Of a DNA stretch of 64,000 nt, positions 56,491 to 64,000 are shown in pieces. A program made the translations under genes and the position numbers. The stretch is from Limnohabitans sp. 15K (lineage in GTDB: Bacteria > Pseudomonadota > Gammaproteobacteria > Burkholderiales > Burkholderiaceae_C). Under the pieces are notes generated by a model. The model made no database searches. It saw nothing but the letters and a program-made list of their open reading frames with translations, and was not told the DNA's origin. The stretch's first letter is position 1. The number at the start of each line of letters is the position of its first letter. The stretch is taken from positions 372,001 through 436,000 of the forward strand of contig NZ_NESM01000003.1 in NCBI RefSeq assembly GCF_002778285.1, given 5' to 3'.

Positions 56491-56663
56491 CGATCAAGTT
56501 CCTTGTGGCAGCGACTGACCAAACCGGCCTTTGTGCGCTGCAAATGTCCAGCCTAACAGCTGAGCATGAAACGAGGCATTATCTCAAACTCTTGTGTCTG
56601 ACCCGCCCTCCTGCTTTCGGGCGCATTTTCAGGACACAGGTCCAACACCATTTCAGCGCCACC

Positions 56664-57422
56664 ATGAACACCACCCACGCATATGTCCGAACCGGTCGCA
56701 CTGCCGACGCCCTGCGCCCTGTGCGCATCACCCGCGGTTACACCGTGCACGCCGAAGGCTCGGTCCTGATCGAATTTGGCCAGACCCGCGTGCTGTGCAC
56801 TGCTTCGGTCGAAGAAAAAGTGCCGGGCCACAAAAAAGGCAGTGGCGAAGGTTGGGTGACGGCCGAATACGGCATGCTGCCCCGCGCCACCCACACCCGG
56901 GGTGACCGCGAAGCCGCTCGCGGCAAACAAAGCGGCCGCACGCAAGAAATCCAGCGCCTGATTGGCCGCTCATTGCGCGCCGTGTTCGACCTCAAAAAAC
57001 TGGGCGAACGCACCATTCACCTCGACTGCGATGTGCTGCAAGCCGACGGCGGCACTCGCACGGCCAGCATCACGGGTGCTTTTGTGGCCGCCCAAGACGC
57101 TGTCAGCTGGTTGATGAAGACCGGCAAACTGACCGAATCACCGATCCTGGACCGCGTGGCGGCCATCTCGGTGGGCCTGAAAAGTGGTACCGCATTGCTC
57201 GACCTCGATTACCCCGAAGACTCGGCCTGCGACACCGACATGAACGTGGTCATGACGGGCGCTGGCAATTTTGTGGAAGTGCAGGGCACCGCCGAGGGCG
57301 TGGCCTTCACCCGCGTCGAGATGGACCGCATGCTGGCGCTGGCCGAAAAAGGCATTGCTCAGCTGGTGCGACTGCAAAAGCAGGCGCACGACGAGCCCCA
57401 AACGCTGACTTTCAGCGCTTGA
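56664..57422 (+). CDS. rph: Ribonuclease PH
   Basis: Phosphorolytic 3'-5' exoribonuclease that trims tRNA precursors. 252 residues. [12 protein letters not shown] at the start, [50 protein letters not shown] for phosphate binding and [19 protein letters not shown] are all conserved. ATG at 56664 is chosen; the longer frame covers the divergent promoter region with yicC. First gene of rph-rdgB-hemW. Confidence 0.96.
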   Translation: MNTTHAYVRTGRTADALRPVRITRGYTVHAEGSVLIEFGQTRVLCTASVEEKVPGHKKGSGEGWVTAEYGMLPRATHTRGDREAARGKQSGRTQEIQRLIGRSLRAVFDLKKLGERTIHLDCDVLQADGGTRTASITGAFVAAQDAVSWLMKTGKLTESPILDRVAAISVGLKSGTALLDLDYPEDSACDTDMNVVMTGAGNFVEVQGTAEGVAFTRVEMDRMLALAEKGIAQLVRLQKQAHDEPQTLTFSA

Positions 57423-57432
57423 AGCGAGGGCC

Positions 57433-58056
57433 ATGGCGCACATGAAAATCGTTCTGGCTTCCAACAACGCGGGCAAACTGGCCGAATTGCAAACCTTGTT
57501 TGCGCCTTTGGACATGACGCTGGTGCGCCAGTCCGAGCTGAACATTCCCGAAGCCGCAGAGCCTTTCAAAACCTTTGTTGAAAACGCCTTGGCCAAAGCT
57601 CGGCACGCAGCGCAGCTGAGTGGATTGCCGGCCTTGGCCGATGACGCGGGCCTGTGTGTGGACGCTTTTGGCGGTCAGCCCGGTGTGGACACGGCTTATT
57701 ACGCCACCCACTTTGGCTACCCCAAAGGCGATGACACCAACGTCACCGCTTTGCTGGAACAAATGCAGGGCATCACGAACCGCCGTGCGGCCATGGTCAG
57801 CACCTTGGTGGCTGTGCGCAGCGCTGACGACCCTGAGCCGCTGATTGCCGTGGGCCGGGTGGTCGTCCAGATCACGCCTGAGCGCCGTGGCACGAACGGT
57901 TTTGGTTTTGATCCGGTCATGTTCTTGCCTGAGTTTGGCAAGACCTTTGCCGAGTTGCCCCCTGAGGTGAAAAACGCGAACAGCCACCGAGGACGCGCGG
58001 CGCAAGCCATGCTGGTGCTGATGCGCGAGCGCTGGATGGAAGGCGCGGGTGCATGA
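57433..58056 (+). CDS. rdgB: XTP/dITP pyrophosphatase RdgB
   Basis: House-cleaning enzyme that hydrolyses non-canonical purine triphosphates (HAM1 family). 207 residues: KIVLASNNAGKLAELQTLF, FVENALAKARHAAQLSGLPALADDAGLCVDAFGG, NGFGFDPVMFLPEFGKTFAELPPEVKN and NSHRGRAAQAM. The SHR triad end is complete. ATG 57433 used; an internal ATG at 57442 would also fit the family start. Overlaps hemW by four bases. Confidence 0.96.
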   Translation: MAHMKIVLASNNAGKLAELQTLFAPLDMTLVRQSELNIPEAAEPFKTFVENALAKARHAAQLSGLPALADDAGLCVDAFGGQPGVDTAYYATHFGYPKGDDTNVTALLEQMQGITNRRAAMVSTLVAVRSADDPEPLIAVGRVVVQITPERRGTNGFGFDPVMFLPEFGKTFAELPPEVKNANSHRGRAAQAMLVLMRERWMEGAGA

Positions 58057-59264
58057 GCGCCAACATGGATCCGGTGCACGCCATGCGCCCTGGCGTGCTG
58101 CAACTGAACGCCTTGCCGCCCCTGTCGCTCTATGTGCACCTGCCTTGGTGCATCAAAAAGTGCCCTTATTGCGACTTCAATTCGCATGAATTCCGTGAGG
58201 GCGCTGATCCTGTATCGGTGCAAGACGCCTACATCAACGCGCTCTTTGCCGACCTGGAAGCCAGCTTGCCGCTGATTTGGGGCCGCAGCATCCAGACCGT
58301 GTTTTTGGGCGGGGGCACACCCAGCCTGTTTTCACCCGAAGCGATTGACCGTTTGGTCTCGGGTATCCGGGCACGGGTGCGATTGGCACCTGACGCAGAA
58401 ATCACCATGGAGGCCAACCCCGGCACTTTTGAAAAAGACCGTTTCAAAGCCTTCAGGCAGGCGGGCATCACCCGCTTGTCGATTGGCGTGCAGAGTTTTG
58501 ACAATGCGCACCTGAAAGCCTTGGGCCGTGTGCACAACCGCGACCAAGCCTTGGCTGCCGTGACCGAGGCTGCGCAGGTGTTTGACACCTTTAACCTCGA
58601 CCTGATGTACGCCTTGCCGGGCCAAACGCTCGAAGGCCTCACACAAGACATCCAGACCGCTTTGGCCTTTGCGCCGCCGCACATTTCTATTTACCACCTG
58701 ACGATTGAGCCCAACACGGTGTTCGCCAAGTTTCCGCCTGCTTTGCCCGAAGACGATCTGGCCTACGAGATGATGGACCGCATCACCGAGCTGACGGCGT
58801 CGGCTGGGCTGGGCCGGTACGAAGTGTCAGCCTATGCCAAACCTGGGCACCAGTGCTCGCACAACCTGAATTACTGGCAGTTTGGCGATTATTTGGGGAT
58901 TGGTGCCGGGGCGCACAGCAAGCTCAGCTTTGCGCACCGCGTGTTGCGGCAGGTGCGTTACCGCGAGCCTGCGCTTTACATGCAACAAGCCATGAAGGGC
59001 GAGCCCGTCACTCAAAGCAACGAAGTGACACGCCAAGAGTTGCCGTTTGAGTTCATGCTCAATGCGCTGCGTTTACGGAGTGGGTTTGCATTGGCCGATT
59101 ACGTAGACCGCACGGGCTTGGCCATGACCAGCATCCAAAAAGGACTGCTGGAGGCCGAGAAAAAGGGGTTGGTGGGCCGTGACCTGCACCGGGTCTGGCC
59201 AACGGAAAAAGGCTTCGACTTTTTGAGCGACTTGCAGGCGCTGTTTTTGGCTGAGGGCGATTGA
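58053..59264 (+). CDS. hemW: Heme chaperone HemW (radical SAM)
   Basis: 403-residue radical-SAM protein of the HemN-like branch that delivers heme; it is not a true coproporphyrinogen oxidase, as the HemN-specific N-terminus is absent. Cluster motif Cys 33-x3-Cys 37-x2-Cys 40 (CIKKCPYCDFNSH), GGGTPSL, EANPGTF and the HemW C-terminal domain (ELPFEFMLNALRLRSGF). ATGA overlap with rdgB. The rph-rdgB-hemW order is typical in betaproteobacteria. Confidence 0.95.
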   Translation: MSANMDPVHAMRPGVLQLNALPPLSLYVHLPWCIKKCPYCDFNSHEFREGADPVSVQDAYINALFADLEASLPLIWGRSIQTVFLGGGTPSLFSPEAIDRLVSGIRARVRLAPDAEITMEANPGTFEKDRFKAFRQAGITRLSIGVQSFDNAHLKALGRVHNRDQALAAVTEAAQVFDTFNLDLMYALPGQTLEGLTQDIQTALAFAPPHISIYHLTIEPNTVFAKFPPALPEDDLAYEMMDRITELTASAGLGRYEVSAYAKPGHQCSHNLNYWQFGDYLGIGAGAHSKLSFAHRVLRQVRYREPALYMQQAMKGEPVTQSNEVTRQELPFEFMLNALRLRSGFALADYVDRTGLAMTSIQKGLLEAEKKGLVGRDLHRVWPTEKGFDFLSDLQALFLAEGD

Positions 59265-59294
59265 CTTCAAATGTGAAGCGCAATCCAACCCCAT

Positions 59295-59852
59295 TCAGTT
59301 TTTAACGCGTACCCGGTCCAACACAAATTTAAAGGCGTAAAGCATCAACAGCGCACCTGTGACGTTGCCAAAAAACATTGGCCAGACATCCACCCAGGGG
59401 TTCACGTTGGGCTTGTCTATCAGCAGCCACAACAATTGATGGGCGATAGCACTGGCGGCTGAAAATGCAAGCGTCATGTTCAGCAATTGGCGTGTTGTGA
59501 GCGAATGCAGTTGTTGGTTCAACCATTGGCGCATGGTCAAGTACTTCAAAATCAACCAGGGCGTGAAACCACTGACAACACCGTTCAATATGGCCAAGGT
59601 TTCATTGGAGCCGCCAAACAGTTCGCGGTCAATGTACCAACTGCCCAGCATCAGACCCAATCCCCCTGAAAAGCCCAATACGAGCACCAAGATGATTCGG
59701 AAACCTGCTGGCAAAAAGACCCAGCTGACACCTTGGCTGTGTTCAAGGCTCGCAAAAATCCAAGAATTGAACTGAAAGAAACCCACAAATAAAATGGCGC
59801 TGAAAGCGATCAGCATCGATTTTTGAAGGGCGTCTTGAATAAATCGCGTCAT
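59295..59852 (-). CDS. Integral membrane protein, MASE1-like hints
   Basis: 185-residue protein with five or so predicted membrane segments and no catalytic motif. The part SWVFLPAGFRIILVLVLGFSGGLGLMLGS resembles the first helices of MASE1 sensor domains, but there is no attached output domain. It is translated together with the small winged-helix regulator (four-base overlap, ATGA). Function unknown; a membrane partner or sensor for the regulator is a possible idea. Confidence 0.6.
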   Translation of the reverse strand: MTRFIQDALQKSMLIAFSAILFVGFFQFNSWIFASLEHSQGVSWVFLPAGFRIILVLVLGFSGGLGLMLGSWYIDRELFGGSNETLAILNGVVSGFTPWLILKYLTMRQWLNQQLHSLTTRQLLNMTLAFSAASAIAHQLLWLLIDKPNVNPWVDVWPMFFGNVTGALLMLYAFKFVLDRVRVKN

Positions 59853-60226
59853 GCTTGCGGGGTTTGGTTGGCCACCTGCATTGACTGCCCTAAGTTATTG
59901 AAGTAGTTCAATGTCCGGGGGGTTGGAATCAAAAATTTGGCGCGTCTGTCGCCTTCCAAATTCAAGGTGCTGAGCATTTCTTTTTCACGCAAACGCGTGA
60001 CGCGCTTGTGCAAAGTAGCAGGTGAGCCCAGATCGGCCAATGCAATGGCTTCGCGCACGGTCATGGGCGAGTTTTCGTGCCAACGCAGGACCACGGCTTG
60101 TAGCAAAGCTTGCTCGTTGGCGTCCATTTCCATGCCATCTGGCAAGGCTTGGATGACTTTAGCCAACTGTAAAAAACGCAAGTATGCGGAAGCAAAAGGA
60201 CTTTTTGGGCTATTGGTGTTTTCCAT
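59849..60226 (-). CDS. Small winged-helix (MarR-like) regulator
   Basis: 125-residue protein with a MarR-like winged helix at about 35-100: EQALLQAVVLRW, MTVREAIALADLGSPATLHKRVTRLREKEMLS and the wing LNLEGDRRAKFLIPTPRTL. Short N- and C-terminal parts would make a dimer. Probably a transcription factor, perhaps of its own operon with the membrane protein. It is divergent from the oxidoreductase at 60308, whose promoter region it shares. Confidence 0.7.
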   Translation of the reverse strand: MENTNSPKSPFASAYLRFLQLAKVIQALPDGMEMDANEQALLQAVVLRWHENSPMTVREAIALADLGSPATLHKRVTRLREKEMLSTLNLEGDRRAKFLIPTPRTLNYFNNLGQSMQVANQTPQA

Positions 60227-60307
60227 GCATTGATTTTATCGAATTTCCGTTCTGAACAGCAGGGTGTTGATGGTCAATTGTTAAGCTTATGACATTAGGA
60301 GATACAG

Positions 60308-61273
60308 ATGACACATCGATTGGCCATCATCGGGCTCGGCATCATGGGCCGACGCATGCTCGAAAACGCGTTGCAACACCCCGCTTTTGAAGTTTGCGGT
60401 GTTTGGGACCCGTCCGCCGAGTCGGTCGGCAAAACACGCGAAGCCCACCCGACAGCCCCTTTTGCGGCCAGTGCTGAAGCCGCCATGGCGGGCGCCGACG
60501 TGGTTTATTTGGCTTGCCCGCCTGGACCGCGCAAAGCTTATGCCCTGCAAGCTGCTGCGGCCGGCCAAGGCGTTTTCATGGAAAAGCCGCTGGGCACTGA
60601 CAACGCCCAAAGCCGCGACCTCGTCGCCCAGTTGCGCCATGCCCGTTTGCCCGGTGTGGTCAACTTCACACAAGCCGCTTCGCGGGGTTTCGAAGAACTT
60701 CACCGAGCCATCAACGCTGGCGAAACAGGCGAAATTTTGGGCATTGACATCGTTGTGAATTACCCTGCTTGGCCACGCGCTTGGCAAAAAGACGCCGACT
60801 GGCTGCGCCTGCGCCATGAAGGCGGTTACACCCGCGAAGTGATTTCGCATTTCTTGTTTTTGGCTGGGCGTTTTTTGGGGCCGCTGACCCTGGAACACGC
60901 ATCCCCTCGATACCCGCAGGACCCAACTCTTTGCGAGTTGGACATGCTGGCCAGGTTGACCACTGCAAACGGTAAACCTGTGACCGTCATGGCCACCACC
61001 GGAGGCCAGCAACCCGACCGTCAGGAAGTCACCGTGCGCGGCAGCCGCATGAACCACCAGTTCCGCGAGTTTTACCAACTGTGGCGCTCAGAAGGCGGCC
61101 CTTGGGTGGAGGCTTTGGACTGGCGCACCGAAGATCCGCGCACCAGTGCCTTGCAGCGTCAATTGAGCGAGGTGGATTCGTGGCTGCAAGGCAAGCCGCA
61201 CAAACTGGCGACAGCCGAAGAGGCTTTGCAGGTTCAGGAGTTGGTGGAGGCGATGCTGGTGGGAAAGAGGTGA
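60308..61273 (+). CDS. Gfo/Idh/MocA-family NAD(P)-dependent oxidoreductase
   Basis: 321-residue two-domain oxidoreductase. N-terminal Rossmann fold with IIGLGIMGRRML and the EKP motif as FMEKPLGTDN; the middle carries EGGYTREVISHFLFLAGRFLG, giving the catalytic His region. Family members act on sugars, inositols or amino-sugar nucleotides, so the substrate cannot be named. A terminator follows at 61290. Divergent from the small regulator at 59849. Confidence 0.85.
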   Translation: MTHRLAIIGLGIMGRRMLENALQHPAFEVCGVWDPSAESVGKTREAHPTAPFAASAEAAMAGADVVYLACPPGPRKAYALQAAAAGQGVFMEKPLGTDNAQSRDLVAQLRHARLPGVVNFTQAASRGFEELHRAINAGETGEILGIDIVVNYPAWPRAWQKDADWLRLRHEGGYTREVISHFLFLAGRFLGPLTLEHASPRYPQDPTLCELDMLARLTTANGKPVTVMATTGGQQPDRQEVTVRGSRMNHQFREFYQLWRSEGGPWVEALDWRTEDPRTSALQRQLSEVDSWLQGKPHKLATAEEALQVQELVEAMLVGKR

Positions 61274-61289
61274 AGGGTCTGCTCCATGC

Positions 61290-61317
61290 AAAACGCCCCT
61301 TGAAAGGGGCGTTTTTG
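61290..61317. terminator. Bidirectional terminator between oxidoreductase and tRNA-Ser
   Basis: Stem AAACGCCCC with GGGGCGTTT (61291-61299 and 61306-61314), loop of six, then T-run on the plus strand and A-run on the other side. It can end the oxidoreductase gene (plus) and tRNA-Ser (minus). Confidence 0.82.
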
Positions 61318-61322
61318 TGTAT

Positions 61323-61410
61323 TGGCGGAAGCGGTGAGATTCGAACTCACGGACCTTTTCAAGTCGCCGGTTTTCAAGACCGGTGCAATCGACCACTCTG
61401 CCACGCTTCC
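61323..61410 (-). tRNA. tRNA-Ser (TGA)
   Basis: Eighty-eight bases on the minus strand with encoded CCA (plus-strand TGG at 61323-61325), long variable arm, anticodon loop CTTGAAA giving anticodon TGA for UCA codons. Second tRNA-Ser of the window. Confidence 0.96.
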
Positions 61411-61443
61411 TTGGGGATGGATTGTAACGACTAAAAAAGTCGT

Positions 61444-62115
61444 TCAACCTTGGCCGAGCATCCCGCGTTTTTCAATGAAAGCCACCACCTCGGCCAAGCC
61501 GTCCAGCGTTTTCAGGTTGGTCATCACCCAGGGGCGCGTCTCGGGGTTGGGGCGCATGCGGTTGGTGTCGTCGCGCATCACTTGCAAATCTGCGCCCACA
61601 TGCGGGGCCAGATCGGTTTTGTTGATGACGAACAAATCGCTTTTGGTGATGCCGGGTCCGCCTTTGCGGGGAATCTTTTCGCCTGCGGCCACGTCGATCA
61701 CGTAGATGGTCAGGTCGCTCAATTCGGGGCTGAAAGTGGCGGCCAGGTTGTCGCCGCCGCTCTCGATGAACACCACGTCGGCGTTAGGAAACTTCTCCAA
61801 CATGCGATCAATAGCTTCGAGGTTGATGGACGCGTCTTCGCGGATGGCCGTGTGCGGGCAGCCACCGGTTTCCACGCCCATGATGCGGTCCGCAGGCAGG
61901 GCGCCACTCACCGTGAGCAGGCGCTGGTCTTCTTTGGTGTAGATGTCGTTGGTGATGGCGATCAGGTCCCAGCGCTCGCGCATGTTTTTGCACAGCATCT
62001 CGAGCAGTGTGGTTTTGCCGGAACCCACAGGCCCGCCAATGCCCACACGCAGGGGCGGCAGTTTTTTGCTGCGGTTCGGGATGTGGTGCAGTGCAAAAGA
62101 GGATGTGCTGTTCAT
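61444..62115 (-). CDS. ureG: Urease accessory GTPase UreG
   Basis: 223-residue SIMIBI GTPase that loads nickel into urease with UreE, UreF and UreH/D. P-loop [32 protein letters not shown] with the metal-binding Cys-Pro-His, [19 protein letters not shown] and [15 protein letters not shown]. All G-motifs present. Start overlaps the ureF stop by four bases. Last gene of ureC-E-F-G seen here. Confidence 0.97.
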   Translation of the reverse strand: MNSTSSFALHHIPNRSKKLPPLRVGIGGPVGSGKTTLLEMLCKNMRERWDLIAITNDIYTKEDQRLLTVSGALPADRIMGVETGGCPHTAIREDASINLEAIDRMLEKFPNADVVFIESGGDNLAATFSPELSDLTIYVIDVAAGEKIPRKGGPGITKSDLFVINKTDLAPHVGADLQVMRDDTNRMRPNPETRPWVMTNLKTLDGLAEVVAFIEKRGMLGQG

Positions 62116-62801
62116 GATCGGAAAATTCGGGAGTATTGGGTTTCGTGACGTGCCGACAGGATGGCCAGCATGGGGCTGAAGGCTTGGCGTTCTTCGTCGG
62201 TCATTTGCATGGCGGTTTGCACGGCCAAGGGGATTTCGCGGGCCAGCCGCGCCAACATGCGCTGTCCCGCGCTTTGGCCCAGCGGCACGGCCTTGAGGGC
62301 AGCTTGGGTCATGTTCTCGGCCCAGCCAAAGGCGACCGCTTGCAGTGCTTGCTCAAGGGGCGCTTGCGCCAAGGACAAGGCCAGCGCCATGGCCAAGGGG
62401 TAGGTGGGCGGCAATTGGGCGCAGCAGACCAGCTGCGCGTCGCTCGCTTGTTGCAGGTTGCGCAGCCAGTCGAGGAGCGATCGACCCATTTGCTCGGCTT
62501 GCAAGCGCATCTCGGCGGTTTCTCGGGTGGTCATCACCCAATCGTTCAGCGCTTGGAGGCGCTGGGTGTCCATGCACTGCCAGGCGGGTATGGCTTGAGC
62601 CAGCACGGCCATGTCGCCTCGTGACTGCGTCAGGTGCAATTGGTCCACCACCCAGTCGGTGGCGCTGGCTTCGTTGTGCACCAGGCCTTGTTCGATGGAG
62701 GCCTCCAGTCCTTCAGAGTAAGAGAAGCCGCCGATCGGCAACGCTGGCGATGCGAGCCAAATCAGTTGCAGCAGGCCTGTCGGCGCAGTGTCAGTGGTCA
62801 T
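62112..62801 (-). CDS. ureF: Urease accessory protein UreF
   Basis: 229-residue helical chaperone of urease nickel loading; it bridges UreG to the apo-urease. [32 protein letters not shown] is the usual start; [24 protein letters not shown] is conserved near the end. ATG at 62801 is chosen; the longer frame only reads the His-rich tail of ureE out of frame. Overlaps ureE by 11 bases and ureG by four. Confidence 0.94.
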   Translation of the reverse strand: MTTDTAPTGLLQLIWLASPALPIGGFSYSEGLEASIEQGLVHNEASATDWVVDQLHLTQSRGDMAVLAQAIPAWQCMDTQRLQALNDWVMTTRETAEMRLQAEQMGRSLLDWLRNLQQASDAQLVCCAQLPPTYPLAMALALSLAQAPLEQALQAVAFGWAENMTQAALKAVPLGQSAGQRMLARLAREIPLAVQTAMQMTDEERQAFSPMLAILSARHETQYSRIFRS

Positions 62802-63465
62802 GACCGCAGCCGGGGCCGTGCACATGCGGGTCAGCAGGGGCCGCGCGGACGGGGATGGCGATGCGTTTGCCAGCTGGCGGTTTGGCTGCAGGTGCCGCGT
62901 GTTCGTGCTGGCAATCGGGACCGTGCACATGGGGCTCGGCGTGGGCTGCGTGCGCATGATCCGCATGGCCATGTTCGTGGCTGTGCCCATGTCCATCTGA
63001 AGCTGCGCCATGGTCGCCATAGGCACCGTTTTCGGGCTCGAAAGGTTCTGACACTGCCACCACCGTCATGTGCATGGCCCGTAGCATGTCGGCCAGAACA
63101 TGGTCGGGCTCGATCTTCAGGTGGTCGGGTTTGAGTTCGATCGGCACATGGCGGTTGCCCAGGTGGTAGGCGGCGCGGGTCAGGTCAAAAGGCGAGCCGT
63201 GTTCGCTGCAAGCGGTGATGCGCAGTACGTTTTGTGGTGCGGCTTCGACACGAAGGAGTGAGCCATCTTCGGCCACCAGCACATCGCCACCGCGCACCAC
63301 GGTGCCCCGAGCTAAAAACACCCCAAGTGCACGCCCTGCGCTGTCTGTGGCGTCAAAGCGGCTTTTTTTTCGGGTGTCCCAGTCGAGCGTGATGGTGCTG
63401 GCGCGTTGGACCAACACACGGGCCAGGCCACGGCCTTGGGGCATGAGTTTGGAGCAGAGGATCAT
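62791..63465 (-). CDS. ureE: Urease nickel metallochaperone UreE with His-rich tail
   Basis: 224-residue nickel donor. N-terminal fold ([42 protein letters not shown]), then the metal-binding [13 protein letters not shown] with the conserved His at the dimer interface. The C-terminus (from about 158) is unusually long and rich in His, with [21 protein letters not shown] and two near repeats [12 protein letters not shown] and [12 protein letters not shown]. These would store several Ni ions. Start overlaps the ureC stop by one base. Confidence 0.96.
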   Translation of the reverse strand: MILCSKLMPQGRGLARVLVQRASTITLDWDTRKKSRFDATDSAGRALGVFLARGTVVRGGDVLVAEDGSLLRVEAAPQNVLRITACSEHGSPFDLTRAAYHLGNRHVPIELKPDHLKIEPDHVLADMLRAMHMTVVAVSEPFEPENGAYGDHGAASDGHGHSHEHGHADHAHAAHAEPHVHGPDCQHEHAAPAAKPPAGKRIAIPVRAAPADPHVHGPGCGHDH

Positions 63466-64000
63466 CAGAACAAAAAGTAGCGTTGCGTCATGGGCAGGCT
63501 GGTGGCCGGTTCACAGACCAGCAGTTGGCCGTCGGCGCGCACCGCGTAGGTCTGTGCATCGACCTCCATCCGTGGCGCGTAGTCATTGTGAATCATGTCC
63601 TTCTTGCCCACTTGGCGGATGTTCTTCACGGCCGACAAGGTTTTTTGCAAGCCATAACGCGCACCAATGCCCGCTTGCAAACCGGCTTGCGAGACAAAGG
63701 TCAGCGAGCCGCGAGAAAGCGCCCCGCCATAGCTGCCAAACATCGGACGGTAGTGCACCGGTTGTGGTGTGGGGATGGACGCGTTCGGGTCGCCCATGGC
63801 GGCGAGTGCGATGAAACCGCCTTTCATGATGAGTGCAGGTTTCACGCCAAAGAAGGCGGGCTTCCAGATCACCAGATCGGCCCACTTGCCCACTTCGATG
63901 CTGCCCACTTCGTGGCTCATGCCGTGTGCGATGGCGGGGTTAATCGTGTACTTGGCGATGTAGCGTTTCACGCGGGCGTTGTCGTGGCGGTCTGTGTCGC
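63465..64000 (-). CDS. ureC: Urease alpha subunit UreC, 3' part
   Basis: C-terminal 178 residues of the catalytic alpha subunit; the rest lies beyond the right edge. The in-frame sequence [26 protein letters not shown] continues upstream of position 63971, showing that this is no separate start. Also seen: [28 protein letters not shown], and the mobile-flap-linked end ([28 protein letters not shown]). Nickel ligands and the carbamylated Lys lie in the missing part. Followed directly by ureE. Confidence 0.96.
   Translation of the reverse strand, partial: DTDRHDNARVKRYIAKYTINPAIAHGMSHEVGSIEVGKWADLVIWKPAFFGVKPALIMKGGFIALAAMGDPNASIPTPQPVHYRPMFGSYGGALSRGSLTFVSQAGLQAGIGARYGLQKTLSAVKNIRQVGKKDMIHNDYAPRMEVDAQTYAVRADGQLLVCEPATSLPMTQRYFLF

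Noticed and set aside
62802..63026. N-terminal extension of ureF
   Set aside because: It is the His-rich tail of ureE read out of frame; the family start is at 62801.

Overview
The window looks like a chromosomal segment of a betaproteobacterium of the order Burkholderiales, most likely Comamonadaceae. This is inferred from gene order and family content: lolB-ispE-tRNA-Gln-prs-rplY-pth, yicC-gmk-rpoZ-spoT, several orphan Bug/TctC binding proteins, and a small H-NS protein of the betaproteobacterial type. About 76 protein genes and five tRNA genes are packed tightly. No insertion sequence, integrase, phage gene or CRISPR array was seen, and no gene-free stretch exceeds 300 bases.

Layout. Positions 1-2226 hold the end of a CorC/HlyC-type CBS protein, an H-NS-like protein and a cis-prenyltransferase (UppS family). 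Positions 2260-10189 are a glycan assembly locus on the plus strand: rmlA, rmlC, a membrane protein tentatively like the Amj lipid II flippase, a GT4 glycosyltransferase, and a set matching the bacillosamine route (phosphoglycosyl transferase, acetyltransferase, aminotransferase, nucleotide-sugar 4,6-dehydratase). Next come purT (minus strand), a three-gene MacAB-like exporter, an adenosine-kinase-like gene, radC, an FKBP/SlpA isomerase, ispH, serS and tRNA-Ser(CGA). Positions 19.4-21.4 kb hold small envelope proteins, a tautomerase-NTF2 fusion and an orphan LuxR-type response regulator. Positions 21.5-37.7 kb are mostly housekeeping: trpS with an unusual C-terminal domain, a site-2 protease, yciO, trpH, ferredoxin, pth, rplY, prs, tRNA-Gln, ispE, lolB, a TPR protein, mutM, mutY, rapZ, recN, nadK, hrcA and tRNA-Met.

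Positions 37.87-50.69 kb form an accessory island that looks catabolic. It has two paralogous NTF2-like proteins, four Bug/TctC binding proteins without TctA/TctB, a fumarylacetoacetate hydrolase-family protein, two vicinal-oxygen-chelate proteins, a nitroreductase, a Tat-exported amidohydrolase, an isocitrate-lyase/PEP-mutase-family enzyme, a c-type cytochrome and a Tat-exported thiamine-diphosphate enzyme. A 12-base sequence is shared by two of its promoter regions at similar distance and in the same orientation, which suggests one regulator. This island is the best candidate for an undescribed system, in particular the exported thiamine-diphosphate enzyme beside a cytochrome c.

Positions 50.8-64.0 kb return to core genes: a methyltransferase, tRNA-Arg, greB, spoT, rpoZ, gmk, yicC, rph, rdgB, hemW, a small regulator with a membrane protein, a Gfo/Idh/MocA oxidoreductase, tRNA-Ser(TGA) and the end of a urease operon (ureC partial, ureE, ureF, ureG). 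Both window edges cut genes. All functional names rest on motifs and gene order read by eye; no database search was run.
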